The notes under the pieces were generated by a model. That model saw only the letters and a list, made by a program, of their open reading frames with translations, did not search any database and had not been told where the DNA came from. 64,000 nucleotides of DNA from Microbacteriaceae bacterium PS02067 (GTDB lineage Bacteria; Actinomycetota; Actinomycetes; Actinomycetales; Microbacteriaceae). The position numbers and the translations under genes were made by a program. This document shows positions 12,533-24,888 of this stretch, one piece after another. Location: assembly GCA_029960085.1 (NCBI GenBank), contig JASCPG010000006.1:24045-88044 (forward strand), read 5' to 3'. The first letter of the stretch is position 1. Each line of letters starts with the position of its first letter.

Positions 12533-14232
12533 TCGAGCAGATCTCGCTGCGCGACCTCGGCGTCATCGCGGCGGCGACGCTTCCGATCGGACCCGGATTC
12601 ACGGCGATCACGGGGGAGACCGGCGCCGGCAAGACGATGGTCGTGACGGGGCTCGGACTCCTCATGGGTGCACGCTCCGACGCCGGGACGGTGCGATCCG
12701 GCGCCGACCAGGCGGCCGTCGAGGGCGTCTGGATCGTGCCGGAGCAAGGCCCCGTCGCTGACCGGGTCGCCGATGCCGGGGGAGAGATCGAGCCCGTCGG
12801 CGGCGGCCGCGCGGAGCTGTACCTCGGGCGCACCGTGACCGCCGAGGGGCGCAGTCGCGCGAGCGTCGGAGGCCGCACCGCACCGGCCGGTGTGCTCGCG
12901 GATCTCGCGGATGAGCTCGTCGTCGTGCACGGTCAGTCCGACCAGCTGCGCCTGCGCTCGGCGTCGGCGCAGCGTGACGCGCTCGACCGGTTCGGCGGCG
13001 ACGCCGTGGCCGGGGCCCTCGCCGACTACCGCGGACTCTTCGAGGAGTCCCGCATGCTCACCGCCCAGCTCGACGACCTCACCGACCGCCGCGATGAGCG
13101 CGCGCGGGAGGCCGCCGACCTGCGCGCCGCGCTGGCCGACCTGGAACAGGTCGATCCGCAGCCCGGCGAAGACGTCGAACTCGCCCAGCGCGCGGAACGG
13201 CTCTCGAACGCCGAGGAGCTCCGCCTCGCCGCGACCCTCGCGCACGAGGCGCTGTCGGGCGACGGCGACACTCCCGATGTCATCGGCCTCCTCGCCGAGG
13301 CGCGTCGCGCGCTGGAGCGCGCCGCGGGCAGCGACGCCGCGCTCCAGGCCCACGTCACGACGCTCGAGGAACTCGGCTACCGGGCCTCCGATCTCGGCGG
13401 CGACCTCAGCCGCTATCTCGCCGACCTCGACGAATCCGGGCCGCACGAGCTCGCCGCCGTCGAGGAGCGTCGCGCCGCGCTCGCGAGCATCGTGCGGACG
13501 CACGGCTCGCTGGACGAGGCACTGTCCCTGCGTGCCACGGGTTCCCTGCGCCTCGCCGAACTCGACGACGACGGCGACCGCGTCGAGCGGCTGCGTGCCG
13601 AACTCGACGCCCTGACGGCGCGGCTCGACGAGGCATCCGCGCGTCTGACCGCGGCGCGCACCACGGCGGCCGACCGCCTCGGTGCGGCCGTCACGGAAGA
13701 GCTGCGCGCGCTCGCACTGCCGGATGCCCGCGTCGTCGTCGCCGTCGAACCCACCACCCCCACGACGTCGGGACGCGACGAGGTCGCGATTCTCCTCGCC
13801 CCGCACCCCGGCGCCGACCCGCGCCCGGTCGCCCGCAGCGCCTCCGGAGGTGAGCTCAGCCGCGTCATGCTCGCGATCGAGGTCGTCATCGCCGGCACCG
13901 GCGCCGTGCCGACCTTCGTCTTCGACGAGATCGACGCCGGCATCGGCGGTGCCGCGGCGATCGAGGTCGGTCGACGGCTGGGAGCACTGGCGCGTACGAG
14001 CCAGGTGATCGTCGTGACGCACCTCGCGCAGGTCGCGGCGTTCGCGAACAACCACCTGACGGTCGTCAAGTCGAGCGACGGCTCCGTTACGGCATCCAGC
14101 GTCCGGGCCCTGGACGGCGCCGAGCGCGAGGCCGAGATGGCGCGCCTCCTGTCGGGGCTGCCCGATTCGCCCGCGGCACTCGAACATGCGCGGGAACTGC
14201 TGAGCCTCGGCCGCACATCGCTGATAGGATGA
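12529..14232 (+). CDS. recN: DNA repair protein RecN
   Basis: A 567-residue SMC-like ATPase of double-strand break repair. Walker A is GETGAGKTM near residue 30; a long Glu/Ala/Arg-rich coiled coil occupies about residues 150-370; the signature SGGELSRVMLAIE and Walker B TFVFDEIDAGIGG form the C-terminal head. GTG at 12529 overlaps the nadK stop (GTGA). The steA and mctB-like genes that follow recN in mycobacteria are absent here, and pyrG comes next. Confidence 0.96.
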   Translation: MIEQISLRDLGVIAAATLPIGPGFTAITGETGAGKTMVVTGLGLLMGARSDAGTVRSGADQAAVEGVWIVPEQGPVADRVADAGGEIEPVGGGRAELYLGRTVTAEGRSRASVGGRTAPAGVLADLADELVVVHGQSDQLRLRSASAQRDALDRFGGDAVAGALADYRGLFEESRMLTAQLDDLTDRRDERAREAADLRAALADLEQVDPQPGEDVELAQRAERLSNAEELRLAATLAHEALSGDGDTPDVIGLLAEARRALERAAGSDAALQAHVTTLEELGYRASDLGGDLSRYLADLDESGPHELAAVEERRAALASIVRTHGSLDEALSLRATGSLRLAELDDDGDRVERLRAELDALTARLDEASARLTAARTTAADRLGAAVTEELRALALPDARVVVAVEPTTPTTSGRDEVAILLAPHPGADPRPVARSASGGELSRVMLAIEVVIAGTGAVPTFVFDEIDAGIGGAAAIEVGRRLGALARTSQVIVVTHLAQVAAFANNHLTVVKSSDGSVTASSVRALDGAEREAEMARLLSGLPDSPAALEHARELLSLGRTSLIG

Positions 14233-16504
<2,272 letters not shown>

Positions 16505-16517
16505 GGCACGGCTCCTC

Positions 16518-17441
16518 ATGCGCCTGGATCGGGCCGTCGACGCGTACCTCCGGCACGTGTCGATCGAACGGGGGCTCTCCGAGCACACCGTCGCCGCCTA
16601 CCGCCGCGACCTCGCCGGGTACCGCGCCTGGCTCGCGGAGCGCGACGTCGACGACACGGCCGACGTGACCCCGGCTCTCGTCACCGCCTTCGCGGCGGAG
16701 CGTGCCTCTGCCGTCCCGGCCCCGGCGGCGACGTCGCTCGCCCGGCTGCAGTCGTCGGTGCGCGGGCTCCATCGCTTCCTCGTGCGCGAAGGCATCTGCG
16801 ACGCCGACCCGGCAGAGCGTCTGCGCCCCCCGAAGACGCCGAAGCCGCTGCCGAAGGCCCTCTCCATCGACCAGATCGAGCGGGTGCTGGATGCCGCAGG
16901 CCCCGCACCGGGCGACGCCGTCGACGCGGAGCTCACCCAGCTGCGCGACCGCGCCCTGCTCGAACTCCTGTACGCGACGGGCGCGCGCGTGTCGGAAATC
17001 ATGCAGCTCGACGTCGACGACCTGGCGCACGGCGACGTGCTGCGCGTGCGCGGCAAGGGGGACAAGGAGCGGATCGTCCCGGTCGGCTCGTACGCGCGCG
17101 CCGCCGTCGACGCGTACCTTTCCCGCGCCCGGCCGGAGTTGTCGCGGCGCGGCAAGGCATCCCCACGGCTCTTCCTCGGCGCGCGGGGTGCGCCGATGTC
17201 GCGGCAGGGGGCCTGGCTCGTCATCCAGGCCGCCGCGGAGCGCGCCGGCCTCACCGCGCACGTGTCTCCGCACACGTTCCGCCACTCGTTCGCGACCCAC
17301 CTCCTGCAGGGCGGCGCGGACGTCCGGGTCGTGCAGGAACTGCTCGGCCACGCATCCGTCGCGACGACCCAGATCTACACGCACGTCACGGCCGACGCCC
17401 TCCGCGACGTGTACCTGACGTCGCATCCGCGTGCCCGCTGA
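16518..17441 (+). CDS. xerD: Site-specific tyrosine recombinase XerD
   Basis: A 307-residue recombinase resolving chromosome dimers at dif. The N-terminal SAM-like domain starts [20 protein letters not shown]; the catalytic domain has Arg in TGARVSE, Lys in [27 protein letters not shown] and nucleophile Tyr287 in QIYTHV. The ATG at 16518 was preferred over upstream in-frame codons because it places the first helix at the normal distance. Position between the NUDIX gene and the scp block is the normal actinobacterial order. Confidence 0.95.
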   Translation: MRLDRAVDAYLRHVSIERGLSEHTVAAYRRDLAGYRAWLAERDVDDTADVTPALVTAFAAERASAVPAPAATSLARLQSSVRGLHRFLVREGICDADPAERLRPPKTPKPLPKALSIDQIERVLDAAGPAPGDAVDAELTQLRDRALLELLYATGARVSEIMQLDVDDLAHGDVLRVRGKGDKERIVPVGSYARAAVDAYLSRARPELSRRGKASPRLFLGARGAPMSRQGAWLVIQAAAERAGLTAHVSPHTFRHSFATHLLQGGADVRVVQELLGHASVATTQIYTHVTADALRDVYLTSHPRAR

Positions 17442-17542
17442 CCCGACCCGGAACGATCGCGCCACGCACCGTGCCTGCCCGCCCCGGGTTTTCACGGCCA
17501 GGACGGATGCCTCCGCCGAGCCTGCGGGCGAGGATGAACGGC

Positions 17543-18154
17543 ATGAGTGTGCTCACCGACGCCCGTGCATTCCGCCCGTCGCGCGCCATGTCGATCTGGT
17601 GGATCGTCGCGGGTCTCGCCGGCTGGACGGTCTCCTTCCTGCTGTACCACGAGTACATCGGGCAGCTCACCGGTGGGGACGCCCTCATCACGTGCAACGT
17701 CAGCCCCGTCGTCACGTGCGGACCGAACCTGCTCTCTCCGGGCGGGAACCTGCTCGGGTTCAGCAACTCGATCATCGGGATCGTGCTGTTCCTCGGGCCC
17801 GTCTTCGCGGGAGCCGCAGCGCGCGCCGCCCCATCGGGCCTCCGAGCCTGGTTCTGGCGGACGTTCACCGTGTTCGTTCTGGGCGCGTTCGTCCTCATCC
17901 ACTTCTTCGCCTACCGCAGCATCTTCGAGTACTCGACCCTCTGCCCGTGGTGCATGGTCATCTGGCTCGTCACGATCCCGCTCTTTGTCACCGTGCTCGG
18001 GTGGAGCCTGCGCTCCGGCGTATGGGGCGCGGGCGCGACTGGGCGACGCGTCGGCGCGTGGATCCTGTCGTGGCTCCCTCTCCTCGTCATCGCCGACTAC
18101 CTCCTGATCGCCGTGACGGCGCAACTGCGGCTCGACGTCCTCGGGAGCCTCTGA
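17543..18154 (+). CDS. Vitamin K epoxide reductase (VKOR) family membrane protein
   Basis: A 203-residue membrane protein with about five hydrophobic segments. Four conserved cysteines are visible: Cys51 and Cys59 in a loop (TCNVSPVVTCG) and the active-site CPWC pair Cys134/Cys137. Bacterial VKORs reoxidise DsbA-like thiol oxidases with menaquinone, driving disulfide formation outside the membrane (family knowledge). Start 17543 is chosen because GGGCGAGGA lies about eight bases before it; ATG 17534 is possible. It interrupts the usual xerD-parA order. Confidence 0.88.
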   Translation: MSVLTDARAFRPSRAMSIWWIVAGLAGWTVSFLLYHEYIGQLTGGDALITCNVSPVVTCGPNLLSPGGNLLGFSNSIIGIVLFLGPVFAGAAARAAPSGLRAWFWRTFTVFVLGAFVLIHFFAYRSIFEYSTLCPWCMVIWLVTIPLFVTVLGWSLRSGVWGAGATGRRVGAWILSWLPLLVIADYLLIAVTAQLRLDVLGSL

Positions 18155-18259
18155 GCCCGGCACACCACCTCGCCGAGGCGCCTTCCCGGTGCTCGTGCGC
18201 GCCTGTGGGAGAATCGATCGCACGAGTCCCGGGAGGGACACGAGAAAGCAGGAGATTCG

Positions 18260-19144
18260 GTGGCGGAGAAGGCGCGCGGAACGAAGAAGGCCGAAGCGGC
18301 GGACATCCCGATCGGTCCGACCGGCCGTCCGTATCACGGCTTCGCCACTCCCGCCCCGCTCGAGTCGCACGGGCCGGCGCGCATCATCGCCCTGTGCAAC
18401 CAGAAGGGCGGCGTCGGCAAGACCACGACGACGATCAATCTCGCCGCGGCGCTCGCACAATACGGGCGCAAGGTGCTCGCGGTCGACTTCGACCCGCAGG
18501 GCGCGCTGTCGGCGGGCCTCGGCATCGCGACCCACGACGTTCCGACGATCTACGATCTGCTCCTCGACACGAAGCGCGACCCGCACGAGGTGATCGTGGG
18601 GACATCGGTCGACGGGCTCGACGTGATCCCCGCGAACATCGACCTGTCCGCCGCGGAGGTGCATCTCGTCAACGAGGTGGCCCGCGAGACGATCCTCGCC
18701 CGCGTGCTCCGGAAGGTCGCGGGCGAGTACGACGTCATCCTCATCGACTGCCAGCCCTCGCTCGGCCTCCTCACGGTCAACGCGCTCACCGCGAGCCACG
18801 GTGTGCTCATCCCGCTCGAGTGCGAGTTCTTCGCGCTGCGCGGTGTGGCGCTCCTGATCGAGACGATCGACAAGGTCCGCGACCGGCTCAACCCCTCCAT
18901 CACGCTCGACGGCGTGCTCGCGACGATGTACGACCCCCGCACGCTGCACTCGCGCGAGGTCCTCGAGCGGGTCGTCGAGGCATTCGGCGACGACGTGCTG
19001 GAGACCGTCATCGGGCGTACCGTGAAGTTCCCGGATGCCTCGGTGGCGGGCGTGCCCATCACGGTGTTCGCGCCGGAGCACGCCGCCGCGCAGGCCTACC
19101 TGCGCCTCGCGCGGGAGCTGGTCGCCCGTGGCGCCGTCGCCTGA
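18260..19144 (+). CDS. ParA/Soj-type ATPase of the scp cluster
   Basis: A 294-residue P-loop ATPase with the deviant Walker A KGGVGKTTT near residues 49-57, preceded by ALCNQ, and later VDFDPQGALS and DVILIDCQPSLGLLT. A 40-residue N-terminal extension precedes the fold. GTG at 18260 follows AGCAGGAGATTC. The linkage to scpA and scpB matches the second ParA-like protein of actinobacteria (as in M. tuberculosis Rv1708), not the origin-proximal parAB pair. A role in chromosome organisation with ScpAB/SMC is inferred. Confidence 0.9.
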   Translation: MAEKARGTKKAEAADIPIGPTGRPYHGFATPAPLESHGPARIIALCNQKGGVGKTTTTINLAAALAQYGRKVLAVDFDPQGALSAGLGIATHDVPTIYDLLLDTKRDPHEVIVGTSVDGLDVIPANIDLSAAEVHLVNEVARETILARVLRKVAGEYDVILIDCQPSLGLLTVNALTASHGVLIPLECEFFALRGVALLIETIDKVRDRLNPSITLDGVLATMYDPRTLHSREVLERVVEAFGDDVLETVIGRTVKFPDASVAGVPITVFAPEHAAAQAYLRLARELVARGAVA

Positions 19145-20024
19145 CGGCCCGGCGACGGGTCCGGAGGCCGGGGGAGACGCCGCGCTCGCGCAGGCGGAGA
19201 CCGCGCCGGAGGCCGGGGGAGACGCCGTGGCGGCGGAGTCCGCCGACGGATTCCGCGTTTCGCTCGCGAACTTCGACGGACCGTTCGACCTGCTCCTGAG
19301 CCTCCTCGGCAAGCACGAGCTCGACATCACCGAGATCTCGCTCAGCAAGGTCACCGACGAGTTCATCTCCTACCTCAAGGGCCTCGACGACGACGAAGAG
19401 CTCGAGCAGGCATCCGAGTTCCTGGTCGTCGCGGCGACGCTCCTCGACATGAAGGTGGCGGGGCTCCTGCCGCAGGGCGAGCTCGTGGATGCCGAATCGG
19501 TCGCACTCCTCGAGGCGCGCGACCTGCTGTTCGCCCGGCTGCTGCAGTACCGCGCCTTCAAGGAGGTGTCGGCGTGGTTCGAGCGGTCGCTGCGCCGCGA
19601 GGACCGCCGGCACGTCCGCGCCGTGAAGCTCGACGAGAAGCACCGCCGCTCGGTGCCCGAGCTCGTCTGGACGCTCTCGAAGGACGACTTCGCCGCGATC
19701 GCGCTGCTCGCGTTCACCCCGAAGGAGATCCCCTCTGTCGGCCTCGATCATCTGCACGCGCCGCTCATCTCGATCCGCGAGCAGGCCGCCGTCGTCGTGA
19801 CGCTCTTGCGCGACGCGGGGACGCTGAACTTCCGCGAGCTGGTCGCCGGGGTCGCGCAGCCCGGCATCGTCGTCGCCCGCTTCCTCGCGGTGCTCGAGCT
19901 GTACCGCCACGCCGCCATCTCGTTCGAGCAACTGGAGCCGCTCGGCGAGCTGACCCTGCGCTGGACCGCGGAGCGCTGGTCCGAAGAGAACCTCGCCTCG
20001 TTGGGAGCCGACTATGACCGATGA
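19128..20024 (+). CDS. scpA: Segregation and condensation protein A
   Basis: A 298-residue kleisin bridging SMC heads. The diagnostic FRVSLANFDGPFDLLLSLLGKHELDITEISLSKVT begins near residue 43 (given here as family signature positions 43-77), and the C-terminal winged helix ends near residue 298. The first 40 residues are low complexity with two copies of PEAGGDA. GTG at 19128 lies inside the end of the parA-like gene; the 17-base overlap implies coupled translation. It overlaps scpB downstream. Confidence 0.93.
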   Translation: MAPSPDGPATGPEAGGDAALAQAETAPEAGGDAVAAESADGFRVSLANFDGPFDLLLSLLGKHELDITEISLSKVTDEFISYLKGLDDDEELEQASEFLVVAATLLDMKVAGLLPQGELVDAESVALLEARDLLFARLLQYRAFKEVSAWFERSLRREDRRHVRAVKLDEKHRRSVPELVWTLSKDDFAAIALLAFTPKEIPSVGLDHLHAPLISIREQAAVVVTLLRDAGTLNFRELVAGVAQPGIVVARFLAVLELYRHAAISFEQLEPLGELTLRWTAERWSEENLASLGADYDR

Positions 20025-20640
20025 CCCGAACGCCGCGGCTGCAGCCACCGCCACCGAGGAGGCGCCGCCGCGCTCGCAGGAGCCGGCCGACATCGCCCGG
20101 CGGCTCGAGGCGATCCTCATGATCGTCGACGAGCCGCAGAGCCTCGTCGCGCTCGCCGCCGCGGTCGGATCGCCCGTCCCGGCGGTCCGCCAGGCCATGG
20201 ACGGGCTCGTCGCCGACTACGACGGCGAGACCGGCGGACCGCGCCGCGGGTTCGAACTGCGTGAGGTCGGCGGCGGGTGGCGCCTGTACGTGCGCGAGGA
20301 GCACGACGATCTCGTCGCGGAGTTCGTCAACGCGCAGGCGCCCAGTCGCCTGTCGCAGGCGGCCCTAGAGACCCTCGCTGTGATCGCCTACAAGCAGCCC
20401 GTCACCCGCAGCCAGGTCGCCGCGATCCGCGCCGTCAACGTCGACTCGGTCGTGCGCACCCTCGTCGCGCGCGGGCTCATCACGGAGCTGTTCACCGACC
20501 CCGAGACCGGCGCGATCAACTACGGCACGACCGACGCGCTGCTCGTCAACCTCGGGATCAACTCCCTCGATGAGCTGCCGCACATCTCGCCGCTCCTGGA
20601 CGACGGGTCCGACGGCTTCGACGGAGAGGTGATCCGATGA
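20014..20640 (+). CDS. scpB: Segregation and condensation protein B
   Basis: A 208-residue double winged-helix protein, partner of ScpA in the SMC condensin. Typical phrases are LEAILMIVDEPQS, GGGWRLYVREEH and LSQAALETLAVIAYKQPVTRSQVAAIRAVN. The N-terminus has an Ala/Thr/Glu-rich lead of about 25 residues. Start overlaps scpA by 11 bases, and the stop overlaps the pseudouridine synthase start. Confidence 0.94.
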   Translation: MTDDPNAAAAATATEEAPPRSQEPADIARRLEAILMIVDEPQSLVALAAAVGSPVPAVRQAMDGLVADYDGETGGPRRGFELREVGGGWRLYVREEHDDLVAEFVNAQAPSRLSQAALETLAVIAYKQPVTRSQVAAIRAVNVDSVVRTLVARGLITELFTDPETGAINYGTTDALLVNLGINSLDELPHISPLLDDGSDGFDGEVIR

Positions 20641-21440
20641 GCGGGGCACAGGACCACGGGCTCGACACGGAGGGCGTGCGCCTGCAGAAGGTGCTCGCGA
20701 ACGCGGGCGTCGCGTCGCGGCGCGTGTGCGAGCAGTACATCGTCGAGGGGCGCGTGCGCGTCAACGGCGCCGTCGTCACCGAACTCGGAACGCGCATCGA
20801 CCCGGCATCCGACCTCGTCGACGTCGACGGCACCGCGATCCAGCTGGATGCCACGAAGCGCTACATCATGCTGAACAAGCCGACCGGCGTCGTCTCGTCG
20901 ATGAAGGACGAGCACGGCCGGCCGGACCTCCGGCGCTTCACGAAGGACTGGGAGGAGCGCCTCTACAACGTCGGGCGGCTGGATGCCGAGACGAGTGGGC
21001 TCCTCGTCCTCACGAACGACGGCGAACTCGCGCACGTCCTCGCCCACCCGTCGTTCGGGGTGACGAAGGTGTACATCGCCAAGGTCGACGGCCGCGTCGC
21101 GCCGCAGACGATCGCGACGCTCACGCGGGGCATCGAGCTCGAGGACGGCCCCATCGTCGCCGACAAGGCGCGCCTGCTGGATGCCTCGAACGCGTCGAGC
21201 CTCGTCGAACTGACCCTGCACTCGGGCCGCAACCGGATCGTGCGTCGCATGATGGCCGCCGTCGGGCATCCCGTGATCGAACTTGTCCGCCGCCAGTTCG
21301 GGCCCCTGCACCTGGGCACCCTCCCAGCGGGCAGAGCCCGCGAATTGACTACAGTGGAACGCGGCGCCCTGCTCACCGCGGCGCGCCAGGCGACCCCCGG
21401 GCAGAGCACGGGCGGCGCCGATCCAGAGGCTGACTCCTAG
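20637..21440 (+). CDS. rluB: 23S rRNA pseudouridine synthase, RluB/RsuA family
   Basis: A 267-residue protein with an S4 domain (VRLQKVLANAGVASRRVCEQYIVEGRV, residues 14-40) and the RsuA/RluB catalytic motif GRLDAETSGLLVLTNDG with Asp116. Family members isomerise uridine in the 23S rRNA peptidyl-transferase region. ATG overlaps the scpB stop (ATGA). The C-terminal 20 residues are low complexity. Confidence 0.92.
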   Translation: MSGAQDHGLDTEGVRLQKVLANAGVASRRVCEQYIVEGRVRVNGAVVTELGTRIDPASDLVDVDGTAIQLDATKRYIMLNKPTGVVSSMKDEHGRPDLRRFTKDWEERLYNVGRLDAETSGLLVLTNDGELAHVLAHPSFGVTKVYIAKVDGRVAPQTIATLTRGIELEDGPIVADKARLLDASNASSLVELTLHSGRNRIVRRMMAAVGHPVIELVRRQFGPLHLGTLPAGRARELTTVERGALLTAARQATPGQSTGGADPEADS

Positions 21441-21449
21441 GCGGATACC

Positions 21450-22571
21450 GTGACCGACTCGACCGTCGCTGACGCGCGCGTGCGCGCCGCGCGCACCTCG
21501 GGGACCGTGCGCGTCGTCGGGGCGGGCCTGCTCGGCTCGTCGATCGGCCATGCACTGCGGAACTTGAGCGTCGACGTCGTGCTCGCGGATGCCTCACCCG
21601 CGCAGCTCCGCCTCGCGATCGACTACGGCGCCGGCCGCGCTGCCGCGCCCGGCGACGCCCCCGCGCTCATCGTGGTCGCGACGCCCCCCGACGTCGTCGC
21701 CGACGTCGTCGAGCGGGAGCTGCGCGCGTACCCCGACGCCGTCGTCACCGATGTCGCGAGCGTCAAGCTCGACCCCCTGCAGGAGCTTCGCGGACGAGGC
21801 GTCGACCTGACGCACTACATCGGCTCGCACCCGATGGCGGGCCGCGAGCGCGGCGGGGCGATCGCCGCACGGGCGGACATCTTCGTCGGCCGACCCTGGG
21901 TCGTCTGCCGCGACGAGGAGACCCCCGCGCCGGATCTCGCACTCGTCGAAGGCCTCGCCCTCGACCTCGGCGCGACCCCGATCGAGATGACCCCCGAGGA
22001 GCACGACCGCGCGGTCGCGCTCGTCTCGCATGTGCCGCAGCTCGTGGCATCCCTCCTCGCCGGGCGGTTCGTCGACGCCGCCGATGACTTCCTGCGGCTC
22101 GCGGGGCAGGGCGTGCGCGACACGACGCGCATCGCCGCGTCGGCGCCGGAGCTCTGGGTGCAGATCCTCGGCGCGAACGCCGCACCGGTCGTCGATGTGC
22201 TCGACGCGCTGTCGGTCGACCTCGCGGCCGTCGCCGACGCGCTGCGCGATCCCGAAGAGCCGGGCGCCCGCCGGGCCGTCGCCGACACGATCCGCCGCGG
22301 CAACGACGGCGTCGAGCGCCTGCCCGGAAAGCACGGGCAGAAGCGCCACTTCGAGTCGATCGTCGTCATGGTGGACGACACCCCCGGCCAGCTCGGACGT
22401 CTGTTCGGCGACCTGGGGGAGTTGGACGTCAACGTAGAGGACCTCCGCCTCGAGCACTCGCCGCGCGCACAGTTCGGCCTCGCGGAGATCAGCGTCGTCC
22501 CGAGTGCCGTGCGCCGCGCCGTCGAGGGCTTGGAAGAGCGCGGCTGGAAGATTGCGAGCGTGCCCTCATGA
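21450..22571 (+). CDS. tyrA: Prephenate dehydrogenase
   Basis: A 373-residue enzyme of tyrosine synthesis. The Rossmann NAD(P) motif GAGLLGSS is at residues 24-31; the family signature [11 protein letters not shown] is near 131; a C-terminal ACT domain starts about residue 300 ([31 protein letters not shown]) and probably mediates feedback by aromatic amino acids. GTG at 21450 is nine bases after the rluB stop. Presence between rluB and cmk is common in Microbacteriaceae. Confidence 0.92.
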   Translation: MTDSTVADARVRAARTSGTVRVVGAGLLGSSIGHALRNLSVDVVLADASPAQLRLAIDYGAGRAAAPGDAPALIVVATPPDVVADVVERELRAYPDAVVTDVASVKLDPLQELRGRGVDLTHYIGSHPMAGRERGGAIAARADIFVGRPWVVCRDEETPAPDLALVEGLALDLGATPIEMTPEEHDRAVALVSHVPQLVASLLAGRFVDAADDFLRLAGQGVRDTTRIAASAPELWVQILGANAAPVVDVLDALSVDLAAVADALRDPEEPGARRAVADTIRRGNDGVERLPGKHGQKRHFESIVVMVDDTPGQLGRLFGDLGELDVNVEDLRLEHSPRAQFGLAEISVVPSAVRRAVEGLEERGWKIASVPS

Positions 22572-23278
22572 GCGTGCCCACGACAGCAGCGGATGCAGGC
22601 CGCGTGGTGACGGTGGCGATCGACGGCCCGGCCGGCTCGGGAAAGTCGAGCGTCTCGAAGCAGGCCGCGCGCCGCGTCGGCTACGGCTACCTCGACACGG
22701 GCGCCGCCTACCGTGCGCTCGCGTGGCACGTGCTCGACCGCGGCGCCGACACGGACGACGAGGGCGCGGTGCGTCAGGCCGCCACGGACTTCCCCTACGC
22801 GATCTCGCTCGACCCCGACGACTACTGGGTGCGCGTCGGCGACGTCGACGTCACGGACGCGATCCGCGAGCCGCGCGTGAGCTCCGCCGTGAGCGGGGTC
22901 GCCCGCGTGCCGGCCGTCCGCGCACGCGTGAACGATCTGTTCCGGGCTCTCGTCGCGGCATCCGGACGCCCCGGCGTCATCGTCGAAGGGCGCGACATCA
23001 CGACCGTCGTCGCCCCCGATGCGCCCGTGCGCATCCTGCTGACGGCGGCGCCCGAGGTGCGTGCCGCGCGGCGGAGCGCCGAAATGACCGGGCACGACGC
23101 GGCATCCGTCGCCGACGCCCTCCATCGCCGCGACGCGGCGGACAGCAAGGTCGTCGACTTCCTCACCGCCGCGCCCGGCGTGACGGTGGTCGATTCGACC
23201 GATCTCGATTTCGCACAGACCGTGGAGGCCGTCCTGGACGTCATCTCCGCGGGGACAGGAGCGCCCGATGGCCGCTGA
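22568..23278 (+). CDS. cmk: Cytidylate kinase
   Basis: A 236-residue (d)CMP kinase. P-loop [15 protein letters not shown] near residues 18-32, [10 protein letters not shown], and [14 protein letters not shown] are typical. ATG overlaps the tyrA stop, and the 3' end overlaps der by 11 bases. Confidence 0.95.
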   Translation: MSVPTTAADAGRVVTVAIDGPAGSGKSSVSKQAARRVGYGYLDTGAAYRALAWHVLDRGADTDDEGAVRQAATDFPYAISLDPDDYWVRVGDVDVTDAIREPRVSSAVSGVARVPAVRARVNDLFRALVAASGRPGVIVEGRDITTVVAPDAPVRILLTAAPEVRAARRSAEMTGHDAASVADALHRRDAADSKVVDFLTAAPGVTVVDSTDLDFAQTVEAVLDVISAGTGAPDGR

Positions 23279-24791
23279 GGACGAGTACGAAGGTGGCCCC
23301 GACCACCTCGAAGAGAAGATGGCGGCCCTCGACGTGGAACTCGCCGACCAGCGGGCGGCGGCGCTGCGCGCGTCGCTCGCCGACTACGACCTGGACGACG
23401 AGGATGCCGAGCTGCTCGCCGGCTTCACGGCGGGCGGCGAGGTCGTCGAGGTGCTCCCCGCGCTCCCGGTCGTCGCGATCGTCGGGCGCCCGAACGTCGG
23501 CAAGTCGGCGCTCGTGAACCGGATCCTCGGGCGCCGAGAGGCGGTCGTCGAGGACACCCCCGGCGTCACGCGCGACCGCGTGACGTACAAGGCCGAGTGG
23601 ATGGACCGGAAGTTCACCCTCGTCGACACGGGCGGCTGGGAACCGGATGCCCGCGGCATCGACCGCTCCGTCGCGGCGCAGGCGGAGGTCGCGATCGACC
23701 TCGCCGACGTCGTCCTGTTCGTCGTGGACGCCATGGTCGGGGCGACCGCGACGGACGAGGCGGTCGTGCGGCTGCTGCGCAGCTCGCGCAAGCCCGTGTT
23801 CCTCGTCGCGAACAAGATCGACGACGCCCGGCAGGAGCCGGAGGCCGCGGCGCTGTGGAACCTCGGTCTCGGTGAGCCGCACCCCGTCTCCGCGATCCAC
23901 GGTCGCGGTGTCGCCGACCTCCTCGACGAGATCATGGAGGTGCTCCCCGAAGTCTCCGCCGTCGCGAAGAATGAGCTCGGCGGGCCGCGTCGCGTCGCGA
24001 TCCTCGGACGCCCCAACGTCGGCAAGTCGTCGCTGCTGAACAAGGCCGCCGGGGAGGAGCGCGTCGTCGTCAACGAGCTCGCCGGCACGACCCGCGACCC
24101 CGTGGATGAGATCGTCGAGCTCGGCGGAAAGCTCTGGCGCTTCGTCGACACCGCCGGCATCCGCCGTCGCGTGCACCTCCAGCAGGGTGCCGACTTCTAC
24201 GCGTCGCTGCGCACCTCTGCGGCGCTCGAGAAGGCCGAAGTCGCCGTCGTCGTCCTCGACGTGTCGCAGTCGATAAGCGTGCAGGACCTCAACATCATCG
24301 ACCTCGTGCTCGAGTCGGGGCGCGCCCTCGTGCTCGCGTTCAACAAGTGGGATCGCCTGAACGACGACGACATGGAGAACGCCGACCGCCGGCGCTACCT
24401 CGAGCGGGAGATCGAGCAGGACCTCGCCCACGTCACGTGGGCGCCGCGCGTGAACATCTCCGCGCGGACGGGCCGTCACCTCGACAAGCTCGTGCCCGCG
24501 CTCGAGACGGCGCTCGCGTCGTGGGACCAGCGCATCTCGACGGGCAAGTTCAACGCGTTCCTGTCCGAGCTCGTCGCGGAGCACCCGCACCCGCTGCGCG
24601 GTGGCAAGCAGCCGCGCATCCTCTTCGGCACGCAGGCATCCACCCGCCCGCCGACATTCGTGCTGTTCACGACCGGATTCCTCGACCCGGGCTACCGCCG
24701 GTTCATCCAGCGGCGCCTGCGCGAGGTGTTCGGCTTCGAGGGCACGCCGATCGTCACGAACATGCGCGTGCGGGAGCGCCGCCAGCGCTGA
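23268..24791 (+). CDS. der: Ribosome biogenesis GTPase Der (EngA)
   Basis: A 507-residue protein with two tandem GTPase domains, G1 motifs GRPNVGKSA at about residue 73 and GRPNVGKSS at about residue 247, each followed by DTGGW/DTAGI and NKxD motifs (NKID, NKWD), plus a C-terminal KH-like domain. It acts in 50S assembly. The first 65 residues form an acidic helical extension common in actinobacteria. It is the last gene of the overlapping block. Confidence 0.97.
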   Translation: MAAEDEYEGGPDHLEEKMAALDVELADQRAAALRASLADYDLDDEDAELLAGFTAGGEVVEVLPALPVVAIVGRPNVGKSALVNRILGRREAVVEDTPGVTRDRVTYKAEWMDRKFTLVDTGGWEPDARGIDRSVAAQAEVAIDLADVVLFVVDAMVGATATDEAVVRLLRSSRKPVFLVANKIDDARQEPEAAALWNLGLGEPHPVSAIHGRGVADLLDEIMEVLPEVSAVAKNELGGPRRVAILGRPNVGKSSLLNKAAGEERVVVNELAGTTRDPVDEIVELGGKLWRFVDTAGIRRRVHLQQGADFYASLRTSAALEKAEVAVVVLDVSQSISVQDLNIIDLVLESGRALVLAFNKWDRLNDDDMENADRRRYLEREIEQDLAHVTWAPRVNISARTGRHLDKLVPALETALASWDQRISTGKFNAFLSELVAEHPHPLRGGKQPRILFGTQASTRPPTFVLFTTGFLDPGYRRFIQRRLREVFGFEGTPIVTNMRVRERRQR

Positions 24792-24821
24792 CGCTCCCTG
24801 CGGCGCTTCGGCGTTTCGCTT

Positions 24822-24851
24822 TTGTCTCTTACATACCCCAAGGGGTATGCT
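24822..24851 (+). promoter_or_regulatory. Promoter of the CoA-disulfide reductase fusion gene
   Basis: A -35 TTGTCT at 24822-24827, an 18-bp spacer and a -10 TATGCT at 24846-24851. Two palindromic operators overlap or directly follow it, which fits repression by two different regulators. Confidence 0.55.
24832..24849 (+). promoter_or_regulatory. CsoR/CstR-like operator
   Basis: Perfect palindrome CATACCCC-AA-GGGGTATG in the promoter spacer. Sites of the form ATACCCnnnnGGGTAT are bound by CsoR-family repressors, including the persulfide sensor CstR. Since the downstream protein handles persulfide sulfur, a CstR-like regulator is the most probable partner. No csoR-family gene is present in the window. 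Confidence 0.65.
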
Positions 24852-24854
24852 CAG

Positions 24855-24867
24855 GTGGTCGGACCAC
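24855..24867 (+). promoter_or_regulatory. GntR/FadR-like operator, copy upstream of the CoADR fusion
   Basis: GTGGTCGGACCAC, a perfect palindrome around a central G, directly after the -10. It is the same site as those before nrdD (30468) and adhE (57915). The core TGGTCNGACCA is the classical operator of FadR-subfamily GntR regulators. Confidence 0.6.
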
Positions 24868-24888
24868 AAGCCTGTGAAGGGGACGAGA

